The position numbers and the translations under genes were made by a program. 64,000 bases of DNA. It comes from Pseudomonas fulva 12-X. Lineage in GTDB: Bacteria > Pseudomonadota > Gammaproteobacteria > Pseudomonadales > Pseudomonadaceae. Shown here one piece after another: positions 1 through 8,645 of this stretch; positions within the stretch are counted from its first letter, which is position 1; every line of letters begins with the position of its first letter. The notes below the pieces were generated by a model. That model was not told the DNA's origin and made no database searches. It worked only from the letters and a program-made list of their open reading frames with translations. The stretch spans positions 4,851,001 through 4,915,000 of the forward strand of contig NC_015556.1 in NCBI RefSeq assembly GCF_000213805.1, written 5' to 3'.

Positions 1-2227
1 TGTGGTTGATGATCTTCGCCGCGCGGGTGATCTGCTGCTCGATACGGCCAAGCTTGTTCTTCAGGTATTCGGGGTTGGCCGAGCCGTTTTCCACACCCTT
101 GAGAGTGTTGGTCAGGGCGATGCGCATCACGTTGAGCGGCTGGTTGATCTCGTGGGCCAGGCCCGTGGCCATTTCGCCGAGCACCGCCATCTTGGCGCTC
201 TGGTTGAGCATCTGCCGGGCTTTCTGTAGCTCGGTGTCGTCACGGCCGACGGCCTGTACTTCGATCAATTTGCCCTGCTCGTCGAACACACCGCGCTCGG
301 ACAGCACCCACCAGATGTGCTCGCGGCCGGGCAGGTCCATGCGCACCAGCGCGGTACCGACCGGCTCATCGGGCGTCAATTGGCGGTGGCGTTCGCGGAA
401 CTGAGTCAATTCCTGAGCCGACAGGTAGGTGGCCAGGCTGGTGCCGGGCAGGTTCTCCTGGCGAATGCCCAGGTAATGGGCCAGCGGCCGGTTGGCATAG
501 ACCAGGGTAAGGTCCGGGCGGTAGCGGCAGATGATCGCCGGCGAATCCTCGACCAGGATGCGATAGCGCTCCTCGCTCTCGCGCACACGCTCGGCAGCCT
601 GGGCGGCGTCGGTCACGTCCAGGCACAGGCCGACTGCCTCGAGGGGAATGCCGCGCTCGTCGCGTAGTAGCTTGGCCTCGTCCTGCAGCCAGTGATAGCG
701 GCCCTCGCGGTCGATCAGTCGGTAACGGCAGCTGGCCAGGCCCTGGCTGAGCAGCGTGCGGGTATGGGCGAAGTAGATGTCGCGGTCATCGGGGTGGATG
801 AAGTCGGCCATGCCGCGCTGCACGAAGTCGTCCAGTGTCCAGCCCAGCAACGCGCTGCTGCTGTCGCTGCAGAACACCGGCACGAACACGCCGTCGTCGT
901 AGCGATGCACGTAGATCAGCGCCGGCGCACTGGCCACCAGGCTCTTCAGGCGCGTGGTGGCAGCGTCCGCCTCGACCTCCTTGAGCTTCATGTCGTTGAT
1001 GTCCAGCACCGCGCCGACGATACGCCTCTGGCCATTGGCATTGAGGATGCGTGTGTGGATGCGGAACCAGCACAGCGCATCGTCGGCATCACGCAGACGC
1101 ACCACCTGCTCGAAGGCGCGGCCGCTCAGTTCGGCATCGCCCAGACGGATGCGGAATTCGTCGCGATCCGCCGGGCTGAGCAGTTCCAGCCAGTCCGCGA
1201 GGGTCACCGCCTCATCCTGGCTGAAACCGAAACGCTGGGTCAGGCAGGGCGCCAGCAGGAAGGCACCGGTGCGCGGCACGTATTCCCACCAGCCGGTGCC
1301 CAGCAGGCTCTGCAGGATATCCACACGCTCGCCGTGCACCTTGCGATTCTGCTCATCGAGGCGTTGCAGCAGCGGCGCGGCGACGTGGGCGAACAGATCC
1401 AGCCAGTCACGGGTATTGAGCTCGGGCATGCTCTGGTGGGCGACGTAGGGCGAGCACAGCAGCCAGGCGCGGATGCCCTGGTGGTCGGCGTAGGGCACCA
1501 GCCACACCGAATCTGCGGCATGCCATTCGGTAGCCCCGGCATCACCGCGCAGCCACTGCACCGGCTGGTCGCCGGCATAGTGCTGCAACTCCCGTGGCAA
1601 GTGCTGGCCATCGTCCCAGAACACCGGTGTTAGCGCATCGCGATAATGGCCGACGACCTGCCAGCCGCCGCGCACGGCATCCGGCAGCGCCAGGGCAACG
1701 CAAGCCATGCGCAGGGCCTGGGCCATGGCACCCAGCCAGTCGTGAATATGGCGGGGCAATTCGACGCGCTCGGTGCCGCGCACGGTCTGCGCCACGGCAC
1801 TGATCTGCGAGAACACCTGCAGGCGCTGTTCGCAGGCGTGCAGCCGGGCCAGGAAGTCGCCCACCTCGAAGGCCTGCAGCGACCAGCCGTGCGCTTCGGG
1901 CTTGAGCCAGCCGCGGGTGTGCAGGATGCCGCCATCGCGGGTGACGAAGGACAGATCGAGCATCTGCTGCACGAAGGCCGCCAGGTCGGTGACCAGATAG
2001 CGGCTCTGCCCGTGCAGCAATTGCTCCAACGGCAGGACCTGGGAAAGGGCGATAGGCAGGCGATCGGAGAGGCTGCCGGAGACTTCGAATACGCGCCCCA
2101 GGACATCGATGGACAGGTTCAGGCAAGGGCTGTTGGCCGATATGGGGGGCGACGGTGAGACGATGCCTGTCTCAAGCGGCGCCTGAGTTTCCTCGCCGCG
2201 TTTGAACCAATCCTTGAACACTTGCAT
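1..2227 (-). CDS. pprA: PprA-type PAS sensor histidine kinase (3' part cut by window)
   Basis: Sensor kinase of the two-component system that activates Flp pilus genes. The reading frame opens at an ATG at 2227 (protein begins MQVFKDWFKRGEE) and is still open at position 1, so about 742 residues are visible and the ATPase domain lies outside. The N-terminal ~330 residues look like a sensory region, followed by PAS/PAC domains (one with FIHPDDRDIYF, the next with YRILVEDSPAIICRY). An HisKA H-box follows near positions 120-175 (motif GLAHEINQPLNVMR, His being the phosphoacceptor). No membrane segment is obvious, suggesting a cytoplasmic sensor. It diverges from fppA across 100 bp. The identification as pprA rests on synteny with fppA-pprB-tad in P. 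aeruginosa. The sensed signal cannot be read from the sequence. Confidence 0.85.
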   Translation of the reverse strand, partial: MQVFKDWFKRGEETQAPLETGIVSPSPPISANSPCLNLSIDVLGRVFEVSGSLSDRLPIALSQVLPLEQLLHGQSRYLVTDLAAFVQQMLDLSFVTRDGGILHTRGWLKPEAHGWSLQAFEVGDFLARLHACEQRLQVFSQISAVAQTVRGTERVELPRHIHDWLGAMAQALRMACVALALPDAVRGGWQVVGHYRDALTPVFWDDGQHLPRELQHYAGDQPVQWLRGDAGATEWHAADSVWLVPYADHQGIRAWLLCSPYVAHQSMPELNTRDWLDLFAHVAAPLLQRLDEQNRKVHGERVDILQSLLGTGWWEYVPRTGAFLLAPCLTQRFGFSQDEAVTLADWLELLSPADRDEFRIRLGDAELSGRAFEQVVRLRDADDALCWFRIHTRILNANGQRRIVGAVLDINDMKLKEVEADAATTRLKSLVASAPALIYVHRYDDGVFVPVFCSDSSSALLGWTLDDFVQRGMADFIHPDDRDIYFAHTRTLLSQGLASCRYRLIDREGRYHWLQDEAKLLRDERGIPLEAVGLCLDVTDAAQAAERVRESEERYRILVEDSPAIICRYRPDLTLVYANRPLAHYLGIRQENLPGTSLATYLSAQELTQFRERHRQLTPDEPVGTALVRMDLPGREHIWWVLSERGVFDEQGKLIEVQAVGRDDTELQKARQMLNQSAKMAVLGEMATGLAHEINQPLNVMRIALTNTLKGVENGSANPEYLKNKLGRIEQQITRAAKIINH

Positions 2228-2327
2228 TGCCCGGCCCACCTACCATGATTAGTGCCGCGGACGGATCAAACTCCGCCAACCTGAATCGGGCTGCCACGCC
2301 CTACTTCCCTGGATGCCCGTTGTCGCC

Positions 2328-2792
2328 ATGTCCTACTTCTTACTGCTCGGCTGGCTGGCTGCCTGTGCGTTGCAAGATGCCCAGCAGCGGCGCATCAGCA
2401 ACCTGTTGACGCTGGGCGGCCTCGCCGTTGCCCTGGCGCATCTGCTGCTCTGGGGCAGCAGTTTCACCGGGGCTTCCTTCAAGGCTGCCGCACTGGCGAT
2501 GGGCGTTGCCTGCCTGCTGTCGCTGCCCGGCTATCTGACCCGCCAGATGGGCGCTGCCGATGTGAAAATGCTCATTGCCCTGGGCGCCGCCAGCGACGGC
2601 AGCCATGTACTGTTCAGCGTGATCGGCGCAGCTCTTGTACAACTCAGCTGGCTGGCGCTGATACGCATCAACCCCACCATTGGGCAGGCACTTCCCGAAA
2701 AATGGATATTCATCAGAACAGCTACAGCCAGAAAGGCGCCCTATGCACCCTTTCTATTTGCAGGCTTTGCACTGACCGCTATCTGGTTATAG
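2328..2792 (+). CDS. fppA: Tad-type prepilin peptidase FppA (A24 family)
   Basis: Inner-membrane aspartyl peptidase expected to cut the leader of the Flp pilin and Tad pseudopilins. The chosen ATG gives 154 residues starting MSYFLLLGWL; an ATG 15 bp upstream is possible. The protein is short, as in Tad/CpaA peptidases that lack the N-terminal methylase domain of PilD. Hydrophobic segments alternate with short loops. The two candidate catalytic aspartates are D17 (in LQDAQQRRISN) and D78 (in GAADVKM). The second motif reads GAAD and not the usual GxGD. It is divergent from pprA and about 160 bp upstream of pprB. The Tad assembly genes beyond pprB and the flp gene at 12409 supply its likely substrates. 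Confidence 0.85.
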   Translation: MSYFLLLGWLAACALQDAQQRRISNLLTLGGLAVALAHLLLWGSSFTGASFKAAALAMGVACLLSLPGYLTRQMGAADVKMLIALGAASDGSHVLFSVIGAALVQLSWLALIRINPTIGQALPEKWIFIRTATARKAPYAPFLFAGFALTAIWL

Positions 2793-2892
2793 CCAGAAGG
2801 ATAGTTACCCGAGGATAACCAAGGCGTTGCACTTCTCCTATAACACCAAAGTGATAACTCGACTTGGGCGAAACCTGTACAACTGTTCACTT

Positions 2893-2921
2893 TTGACACT
2901 AACTTGACCCCTGACTATTCT
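2893..2921 (+). promoter_or_regulatory. Consensus-like sigma70 promoter of pprB
   Basis: TTGACA at 2893-2898 and TATTCT at 2916-2921 are separated by exactly 17 bp, which predicts a transcript start near 2928, about 22-31 bp ahead of the pprB start codons. It sits in the 157-bp gap between fppA and pprB, so pprB can be transcribed independently of fppA. This is inferred from motif matching only. Confidence 0.65.
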
Positions 2922-2949
2922 GCGATTTGGTACCTTTTCCAATAGGTAG

Positions 2950-3681
2950 ATGCTTCGCATGGAACGCATTAATGCCCTGCGAATAATGATCGTTGACGAC
3001 GAACCCATGATTGTCGAGGAACTCGCCGAGTTTCTCGGCCAGCAGGGTTATGACGTCACTTCATGCCATAACGCACACGATGCGCTGCAGGCCTTTCAGG
3101 GTGACGAAAGCATCGCCGTCGTGCTCAGCGACATGCACATGCCAGGGCTTACCGGCTTGCAACTGGTCGCCGAGCTGGCGCGACTCGCAACGCCCGGAAG
3201 GTTGTATGAAACCGCCATCTTCACGGGCAGCACCGACAAGCAGGACGTCATCCTGGCCCTGCGCGCTGGCGTCAGTGACTACTTCCAGAAGCCGGTGGAT
3301 CTGCAAGAGCTGTTGGCGGGTATCAAGCGCCTGCTGGATCGCGTGGAGCAAAAAGCCAGGGAGCAGCAGATCCGCCAGCAGATTCAGGATCTCGCAGCGT
3401 CACTGCATGAAATGCACAGCGAGCTGATCCCCACCATGCCGATCAAGAACGTCGCGCAGATGAGTACATCGGCGGACAAGGTGCCCGAGCCATTCGACAA
3501 GTTGTCACGTCGGCAACTTGCAGTGGCGCAACTTATCGCCAAAGGGATGACCAACTATCAGATATCCTGCGAACTGGGCATTACGGAAAACACCGTCAAA
3601 CTTTATGTCTCGCAGATATTGAGATTGACCCGCGTGCATAACCGCACTCAGTTGGCGTTGTCTTATCCATCCCACGGGTAA
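2950..3681 (+). CDS. pprB: Response regulator PprB (REC + LuxR-type HTH)
   Basis: DNA-binding response regulator paired with PprA. Residues ~11-125 form a receiver domain with the acidic DDE cluster (16-18), phospho-acceptor D61 in VLSDMHMPG and the conserved Lys at K114 (FQKPVD). A coiled linker (~125-180) leads to a LuxR/FixJ-type helix-turn-helix at ~186-238 (LSRRQLAVAQLIAKGMTN, then ITENTVKLYVSQI). There are two possible starts, ATG 2950 and ATG 2959; the second is preceded by AGGTAG at a workable distance. In P. aeruginosa PprB activates flp-tad, cupE and bapABCD. In this window both tad/flp and bapABCD lie within 34 kb of it. It converges on the DUF3613-type gene at 3784. Confidence 0.9.
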   Translation: MLRMERINALRIMIVDDEPMIVEELAEFLGQQGYDVTSCHNAHDALQAFQGDESIAVVLSDMHMPGLTGLQLVAELARLATPGRLYETAIFTGSTDKQDVILALRAGVSDYFQKPVDLQELLAGIKRLLDRVEQKAREQQIRQQIQDLAASLHEMHSELIPTMPIKNVAQMSTSADKVPEPFDKLSRRQLAVAQLIAKGMTNYQISCELGITENTVKLYVSQILRLTRVHNRTQLALSYPSHG

Positions 3682-3723
3682 AGTTTGTAAATATCGGCTG
3701 CTGTCACACGGCTTCGATTGTTA

Positions 3724-3758
3724 CGAAGTTGTTAACAGCCACTGGCCGTACAACTTCG
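3724..3758. terminator. Inverted repeat between convergent pprB and the tad operon
   Basis: CGAAGTTGT (3724-3732) and ACAACTTCG (3750-3758) form a perfect 9-bp stem with a 17-nt loop, midway between the convergent ends of pprB and the minus-strand tad operon. It lacks a clear T-tract on either side, so it may be a weak bidirectional terminator or a 3'-end stabiliser. Confidence 0.4.
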
Positions 3759-3783
3759 ATAACACTTTCGAGAGCCCATAACC

Positions 3784-4065
3784 CTATTCGCCAAGTTCAC
3801 CGCCTGCGTCCTGCGCGAAGAACGGCGGGATCGGGTGCTTGTGGCTGTCCAGCCAGCGTTGCGAGGCCAGCTCACGCTCAGCGGGGGTAGACACCTGCGG
3901 GTGCGGTGATGCCAGCTGGCCCTCGCGCTGTAGGCGCAGCCAGTGGGCGGTCTGGGTTTGTACATCATTGCCCACCAGCCCTCGTCCATCACCCTCGTCC
4001 GCCGCCAGGCACAAGGCTGGTAATGCGGCGGCCAACACTGCACAGCCGATGATCGATCCTTTCAT
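3784..4065 (-). CDS. DUF3613-type small exported protein of the tad operon
   Basis: A 93-residue protein with an N-terminal signal peptide (MKGSIIGCAVLAAALPALCLAA, probable cleavage after the second Ala cluster) and a polar mature part ending in PIPPFFAQDAGGELGE. The start at 4065 is chosen because AGGAGG lies just upstream; a start 39 bp earlier would add a non-signal extension. Small proteins of this kind (I think DUF3613) are found as the last gene of tad loci in Pseudomonas and Burkholderia. The periplasmic location is inferred from the signal. It follows tadD by 36 bp on the same strand and is probably co-transcribed. The function is unknown. Confidence 0.7.
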   Translation of the reverse strand: MKGSIIGCAVLAAALPALCLAADEGDGRGLVGNDVQTQTAHWLRLQREGQLASPHPQVSTPAERELASQRWLDSHKHPIPPFFAQDAGGELGE

Positions 4066-4100
4066 GGTGCTTTCCTCCTGGCCGCCGGCGAGTGGCTGAA

Positions 4101-5615
4101 TCAATTAACGCTAGCGGACGTTTCTTCGATGGGGACCACGCGCACGAAGCCGCCATCGTCCGGCACGATCAGACGACCTGCACGCATCTCGATGCCGAAG
4201 CGCGACGACGACGGCGTAGCGGCGGCTGGCGCAGGTGTGCGTGCAGGCGCTGGCGCACTGGCGACCACCGGAGCAGCGGCAACGGGTGCCGGCGTGGCGG
4301 GCGGGGTTGGAGCCCTGGATGCTGCGGCTACTACAGGTGGCGTCGCAGAAGCGGCTGATGCCGGTTGCGGCGCAGCAGCGGTTGGCGCAGGTGTGCCTGC
4401 AGGCGCTGGCGCACTGGCGACCACCGGAGCAGCGGCAACGGGTGCCGGCGTGGCGGGCGGCGTTGGCGCCTTGGGTGCTGCGGCTACTACAGGTGGTGTC
4501 GCAGAAGCGGCTGGCGCCGATTGCGGCGCAGCAGCGGACGGCGTGACCAGCGGTGCTGAAGCACGAGCGATAACCGGCTGAGCGGCGACGGGAGCGGCGT
4601 CAGCGCGAGCCGAAGGTGCAGGCGGCGTATTGGCAGCCGGCTCTGCTTTGGCGACAACCGCCGGTGCCGGCGCAGCCGATCTGGCTGAAACGCCCGCCAA
4701 CGACAACGGAACCACGGGCGCCGGCCGGAAGTTGGACAACCGCGGCGCCGGAACGGCAGGTGGTGCCGCAGCCACAGTCGGCTGCGCGGCCGGTGCGACA
4801 GGCGCGCTGACCGACACAACCTTTGCCGGTGCCGGAGCAACCGGTACAACGCTGGCAGGTGCCGGGGCATCCTGAGGAATGACCTGAATCACTGGTGCCT
4901 TGGTTGCCGGCGTGGCCGCAGTTGGTGACGACATCGGCAAACCGGCGTTCTTGCTGCGCATCGCTTCGGCGCGCTCTTCAGCAGCGCGCATCTGGCTGGC
5001 CGAAAAGCCCATGCGCTTGGTCAGGGCGTCGGCCTGCGGGCGCTTGCCCTGGTAGATCAGCAGGGTCAGCAGGTTCAGCGCCGGCTGTTGCTCGGTCTCA
5101 TTGAGTTCCAGGGCGGTCAGCAGTTCGAAGCGGGCTTCGTCCAGACGCCCGAGGTTCATGTACACCACACCCAGGTCGTTGCGAATCGGCGCGCTGGTCG
5201 GGTCCAGGGTAGCGGCCAGGCGCAGGTGTTCGAGGGCTTCGGGGTAGCGCCCGGCGGCGCTGGCGAGTTGGCCGAGGCCCTGCTCGCCCTGGGCCTTGAG
5301 GCAGGTGCGGGTCAGGCTGGCGTATAGCTCGCCGGCTTCCGGGCGGTTCAGTGAGCGCAGGATGCGCGCTTTCGCCAAGCGCGCCTGGGGCAGGTTGGCA
5401 GGCAAGCGCTCCAGGTTGGCCAGCGCTCCATGCAGGCGGCCTTCTTCGGCCGTTTTTTGCGCGAGGTTCAGCGCCAGCTCCTGATCCTGGGACAGCGGCG
5501 CACAGGTCATCGGCGTCGCATCGGCCTTGCCTGTCAGCCAGGGCGACTGCGCCTGGCCGCTCGCACAGCCGGCCAGCAGCCCCATCACGCCCACCATGGT
5601 CACAACACGTTTCAT
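4101..5615 (-). CDS. tadD: TadD-like TPR lipoprotein with long Ala/Pro-rich tail
   Basis: Probable outer-membrane-associated TPR lipoprotein needed for Flp pilus assembly. It starts MKRVVTMVGVMGLLAGCAS, with lipobox LLAGC (Cys 17). TPR-like helices cover about residues 45-215, with recognisable units such as YPEALEHLRLAATLDPTSAP and LGRLDEARFELLTALELN. The remaining ~280 residues are a low-complexity Ala/Pro/Val segment ending in a short ordered tail (FGIEMRAGRLIVPDDGGFVRV), much longer than a usual TadD. The tail includes a recent 156-bp duplication at 4231-4542. Its ATG overlaps the tadC stop (ATGA), showing translational coupling. The tail could span the periplasm or contact peptidoglycan, which is inference only. 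Confidence 0.85.
   Translation of the reverse strand: MKRVVTMVGVMGLLAGCASGQAQSPWLTGKADATPMTCAPLSQDQELALNLAQKTAEEGRLHGALANLERLPANLPQARLAKARILRSLNRPEAGELYASLTRTCLKAQGEQGLGQLASAAGRYPEALEHLRLAATLDPTSAPIRNDLGVVYMNLGRLDEARFELLTALELNETEQQPALNLLTLLIYQGKRPQADALTKRMGFSASQMRAAEERAEAMRSKNAGLPMSSPTAATPATKAPVIQVIPQDAPAPASVVPVAPAPAKVVSVSAPVAPAAQPTVAAAPPAVPAPRLSNFRPAPVVPLSLAGVSARSAAPAPAVVAKAEPAANTPPAPSARADAAPVAAQPVIARASAPLVTPSAAAPQSAPAASATPPVVAAAPKAPTPPATPAPVAAAPVVASAPAPAGTPAPTAAAPQPASAASATPPVVAAASRAPTPPATPAPVAAAPVVASAPAPARTPAPAAATPSSSRFGIEMRAGRLIVPDDGGFVRVVPIEETSASVN
4231..4542. repeat. 156-bp near-perfect tandem duplication inside tadD
   Basis: Copy A (4231-4386) and copy B (4387-4542) each begin GCAGGTGTGC and differ at only about ten positions. 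The unit is a multiple of three (52 codons), so the frame is kept and a 52-residue Ala/Pro-rich block is doubled. The flanking tail is similar in composition but not in phase. Confidence 0.85.
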
Positions 5616-6502
5616 CTCAACTCCCCCAGAGCCCCGACGATCGCAATGAATCCGGGCCCCGCCAATACGATCAACAACGCCGGAAACAGAAACATCATCA
5701 TGATGACGGACATCTTGCCGGACAGTTTGGAAACCCTTTCCTCGAGCGCCGTGTGATGGCGGTCATCGATCAGCTCCTTGAGCCGCAACAACGAGGCCAT
5801 GGCGCCGCCGCCCTGGACGATAAGCTGTTCGAGGATCACCACGCAATCGGTCACCTCGTAGACTTCCAGCGCCGCCGCCATGTCACGTAATTCGCGGCCC
5901 AGTTCGAGGCCGGCATCGACGCGGGTCAGCACCTGGCGCAGTTCGGTGCTGAGGTTGGGCAGGATGGTTTCAGCCTCCTTGGCCAGCACACGCAGACCCT
6001 GTTCGACGGTCATGCCGACATCGAAAAGGATGCGCAGCAGCGGGATGAAGGTGGTCACCTCCTCTGCCAGCGCTTCCTGACGATTCTTCGCTGCCCAAGC
6101 CAGCCAGCGTTTGGGCAACAGATAGCCGATGCCCAACGCGAACACCGGCGCCAGCCAGGCCGGCTGGGGCGGCCGGCTCATCAGCAACTGGACGATCAGC
6201 ACCAGCGCCAGCAGAACGATCGGTGTGCCCAGCTGGATGGCCGAGAACATCGACTGCTGGCTGCGCTTGCGCCAGCCCAGGCGGTTGAGCAGCTGCAAGG
6301 TTTCGCCATCCATGCTCAGGGTGCGGCGGCCCAGTGAGCTGCCGCCGATGCCGCGCATGACGCCGCCACCCGACATCCGCGACAGCGTGCCCATGCGCTG
6401 GCTGAACTGGCGCCGCGCGCGCAGATCCGCATAGGCCAGGTACAGGAACAGCAGCGCCAGGACCAATTGCAGCAGGGCACTGAGCAGCAGCAGCGCGCTC
6501 AT
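5612..6502 (-). CDS. tadC: TadC inner-membrane platform protein
   Basis: Type II secretion F-family (GspF/TadC) membrane protein of 296 residues. With TadB it forms the inner-membrane platform on which the TadA ATPase works. There is an N-terminal hydrophobic helix (MSALLLLSALLQLVLALLFL), a pair of central hydrophobic segments, a cytoplasmic T2SSF domain (containing FDVGMTVEQGLRVLAKE and AALEVYEVTDCVVILEQL) and a final C-terminal helix. The start at 6502 overlaps the tadB stop by one base (TGATG); an upstream in-frame ATG would run into tadB. It is coupled to tadD by an ATGA overlap. Confidence 0.9.
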   Translation of the reverse strand: MSALLLLSALLQLVLALLFLYLAYADLRARRQFSQRMGTLSRMSGGGVMRGIGGSSLGRRTLSMDGETLQLLNRLGWRKRSQQSMFSAIQLGTPIVLLALVLIVQLLMSRPPQPAWLAPVFALGIGYLLPKRWLAWAAKNRQEALAEEVTTFIPLLRILFDVGMTVEQGLRVLAKEAETILPNLSTELRQVLTRVDAGLELGRELRDMAAALEVYEVTDCVVILEQLIVQGGGAMASLLRLKELIDDRHHTALEERVSKLSGKMSVIMMMFLFPALLIVLAGPGFIAIVGALGELR

Positions 6503-7383
6503 CACAGGCTCCTCAGCATGCGCCACAGCGCCAGGCTGCCGGCCGCCTGCAGCACGAACGCCAGAAACAGCACCATGCGCCCCGTGGACTCATGCCACAT
6601 GCCCAGCATGAACTGCGGGTTGGTGACGAAGATGTACAGGGCCAGGGCCAGCGGCAAACCGCCCATCACATAGGCGCTGATGCGCGTCTCGCCGGTCAGC
6701 GCACGCAGGCGACGCGCGCTGTGTTCACGCTCACGAATCAGGCGGATCAGGTTGTTGAGCAGTTCGCTGCTGTTGCCGCCGTAACGCTGGTTGACCCGCA
6801 CGCCCAGGGCCAGCACCTGAAATTCATCACGCTCGTAAAGGTCGGCGAAATCCTGCAGGGCATCGCCCAGGCTCATGCCCCGCTGCACGTTGCGCCGGGT
6901 GCGGGCCATGGCGCTGCGTAGCGGTTGCGGGGCCGTTTCCATGGCCAGCATCAGGGCGTCGCCCAATGGCCGGCCGGACTTGAGGCTACGAATCACATGG
7001 TCGAGAAACACCGGCAACTGCTCGATCATGCGCAGCACCCGGCGCCGGTAACGCAGGGCGATGAACAGCCGGCCAAGCAGCAGCGGGCCGAGCAGCATGA
7101 TCAACAGGCCCAGCCAGTGCCCGACGATCAGCCCCAGCACGGCGCCCAGCAACCAGATGAACAGCCACAGGCGCAGGCCCTGGCTCGGTTTGCTGAAACC
7201 AGCGCGCAGCAGCAGCTTGTCCAGATGGCTGATGACCGCCGCCTGCAAGGGCTCCGGCTGGTCGGCCAACAGACGCTGCAGCACCTGCTCCGAAGCGGCC
7301 TGGTCGCGGCTCTTGCGTAGCATCAACAGCCCCAGGCCCAGAAGCGTCAGGCAGATGATTCCCAGCAATATCGGTGCAGTCAT
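6502..7383 (-). CDS. tadB: TadB inner-membrane platform protein
   Basis: A 293-residue T2SSF-family protein, partner of TadC in the Flp pilus platform. It shows an N-terminal membrane helix (ILLGIICLTLLGLGLLML), a hydrophobic pair at ~90-125, the cytoplasmic T2SSF domain (IEQLPVFLDHVIRSLKSG, then RGMSLGDALQDFADL and VNQRYGGNSSELLNNL) and two C-terminal membrane helices. It lies 20 bp after tadA and ends in a one-base overlap with tadC. Length and order match the standard tadA-B-C-D module. Confidence 0.9.
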   Translation of the reverse strand: MTAPILLGIICLTLLGLGLLMLRKSRDQAASEQVLQRLLADQPEPLQAAVISHLDKLLLRAGFSKPSQGLRLWLFIWLLGAVLGLIVGHWLGLLIMLLGPLLLGRLFIALRYRRRVLRMIEQLPVFLDHVIRSLKSGRPLGDALMLAMETAPQPLRSAMARTRRNVQRGMSLGDALQDFADLYERDEFQVLALGVRVNQRYGGNSSELLNNLIRLIREREHSARRLRALTGETRISAYVMGGLPLALALYIFVTNPQFMLGMWHESTGRMVLFLAFVLQAAGSLALWRMLRSL

Positions 7384-7403
7384 CAGGGCGCTCCTTGCCA
7401 GCC

Positions 7404-8645
7404 TCAGTCGCGGCGCAACTTGTGCCCGGCCGGGTTCGGCGCGTCGCGGCAGAAGGTGCCGCTGCCCGTGCGGTCGAGACGGAACAGGGTGTTGATGACG
7501 TACTGATCTTCACGCAGGCCGAGCACCTCCACCACCTCACTGACGCAGCGGCGGCCATCGGGCAGGCGGGTCAGCTGGATGACTACATCCAACGCCGCGC
7601 AGATGGTCTGCCGCAGGGTACGCTCGCCCATCTTGGCGCCGGAGAAGCCGACCAGGGTTTCCAGGCGCAGCAGGGCGTCCTGGGCGTTGTTGGCGTGCAC
7701 GGTGCTCATCGAGCCGTCGTGGCCGGTGTTCATGGCGGTCAGCACGTCGAGCACCTCGGCGCCGCGGATCTCGCCCAACACGATGCGGTCCGGGCGCATG
7801 CGCAGGGCGTTGCGTACCAGCTCACGGGCGGCGATCTGGCCGAAGCCCTCGGCATTCGGCGGCCGGGTTTCCAGGCGCACCACGTGGTCGTGCAGCAGCT
7901 CCAGCTCGGCGGTGTCCTCGATGGTGACGATGCGCTCGCGGGGGTCGATCATCTGGCTGAGCATATTCAGCAGCGTGGTCTTGCCGGTGCCGGTGCCGCC
8001 GCTGACCATGATGTTGCAGCGCCGCCGGACCATCAGCTCCAGACAGCTGAGAATCGCCTGATCCAGCGAATTGCTGGCCAGCAGGTCGGCGCTGCGCAGC
8101 ATGTCCTTGCGGAACTTGCGCACCGAGATGCACGGGCCGTCCAGCGCCACCGGCGGGATGATGGCGTTGATACGGCTGCCATCGGGCATGCGCGCATCGA
8201 CCATCGGCGAGGATTCGTCCAGGCGCCGGCCCACTGGGGCGAGAATGCGCTGGATGACCCGCAGCACGTGCTGATCATCAATGAAACGCAGGTCGCTGAG
8301 CTGCAACACCCCGCCTCGCTCGACGAACACCCGATGCGGGCCGTTGACCAGAATTTCGCTGACCGCGTCGTCCTTGAGAAGAATTTCCAGCGGGCCGAAG
8401 CCGGTGAGTTCGTCGACCAGCTCCTCGGCCAGACGATCCACCTCATAACGGGAAATGGCGATCTGCCGGCGACTGACGTATTCACTGACCTGCTCGGAGA
8501 CGAACAGCGCCAGAGCGGTGCGCGTACCTTCCAGCAGGTTCTCGCCCTTGTCTTCCAGGGCATCGATCAGATAGCGGTGCAGCACCGGTTTGAGATCGTG
8601 CACGCCGATCCGCGCACTGCTACCGCCGAATGGTCCTATGGGCAT
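7404..8645 (-). CDS. tadA: TadA/CpaF secretion ATPase
   Basis: Hexameric cytoplasmic ATPase of the GspE/VirB11 superfamily that powers Flp pilus assembly. It has 413 residues from the ATG at 8645 (MPIGPFGGSS). That start overlaps the tadZ stop by one base (TGATG) and is preferred to one 30 bp upstream inside tadZ. A CpaF-like N-terminal domain precedes Walker A GGTGTGKTT at ~216-224. The Asp-box region (IVTIEDTAELEL), Walker B (PDRIVLGEIRG) and His-box (GHDGSMSTVHANN) follow in order. All motifs needed for activity are present. Confidence 0.95.
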   Translation of the reverse strand: MPIGPFGGSSARIGVHDLKPVLHRYLIDALEDKGENLLEGTRTALALFVSEQVSEYVSRRQIAISRYEVDRLAEELVDELTGFGPLEILLKDDAVSEILVNGPHRVFVERGGVLQLSDLRFIDDQHVLRVIQRILAPVGRRLDESSPMVDARMPDGSRINAIIPPVALDGPCISVRKFRKDMLRSADLLASNSLDQAILSCLELMVRRRCNIMVSGGTGTGKTTLLNMLSQMIDPRERIVTIEDTAELELLHDHVVRLETRPPNAEGFGQIAARELVRNALRMRPDRIVLGEIRGAEVLDVLTAMNTGHDGSMSTVHANNAQDALLRLETLVGFSGAKMGERTLRQTICAALDVVIQLTRLPDGRRCVSEVVEVLGLREDQYVINTLFRLDRTGSGTFCRDAPNPAGHKLRRD

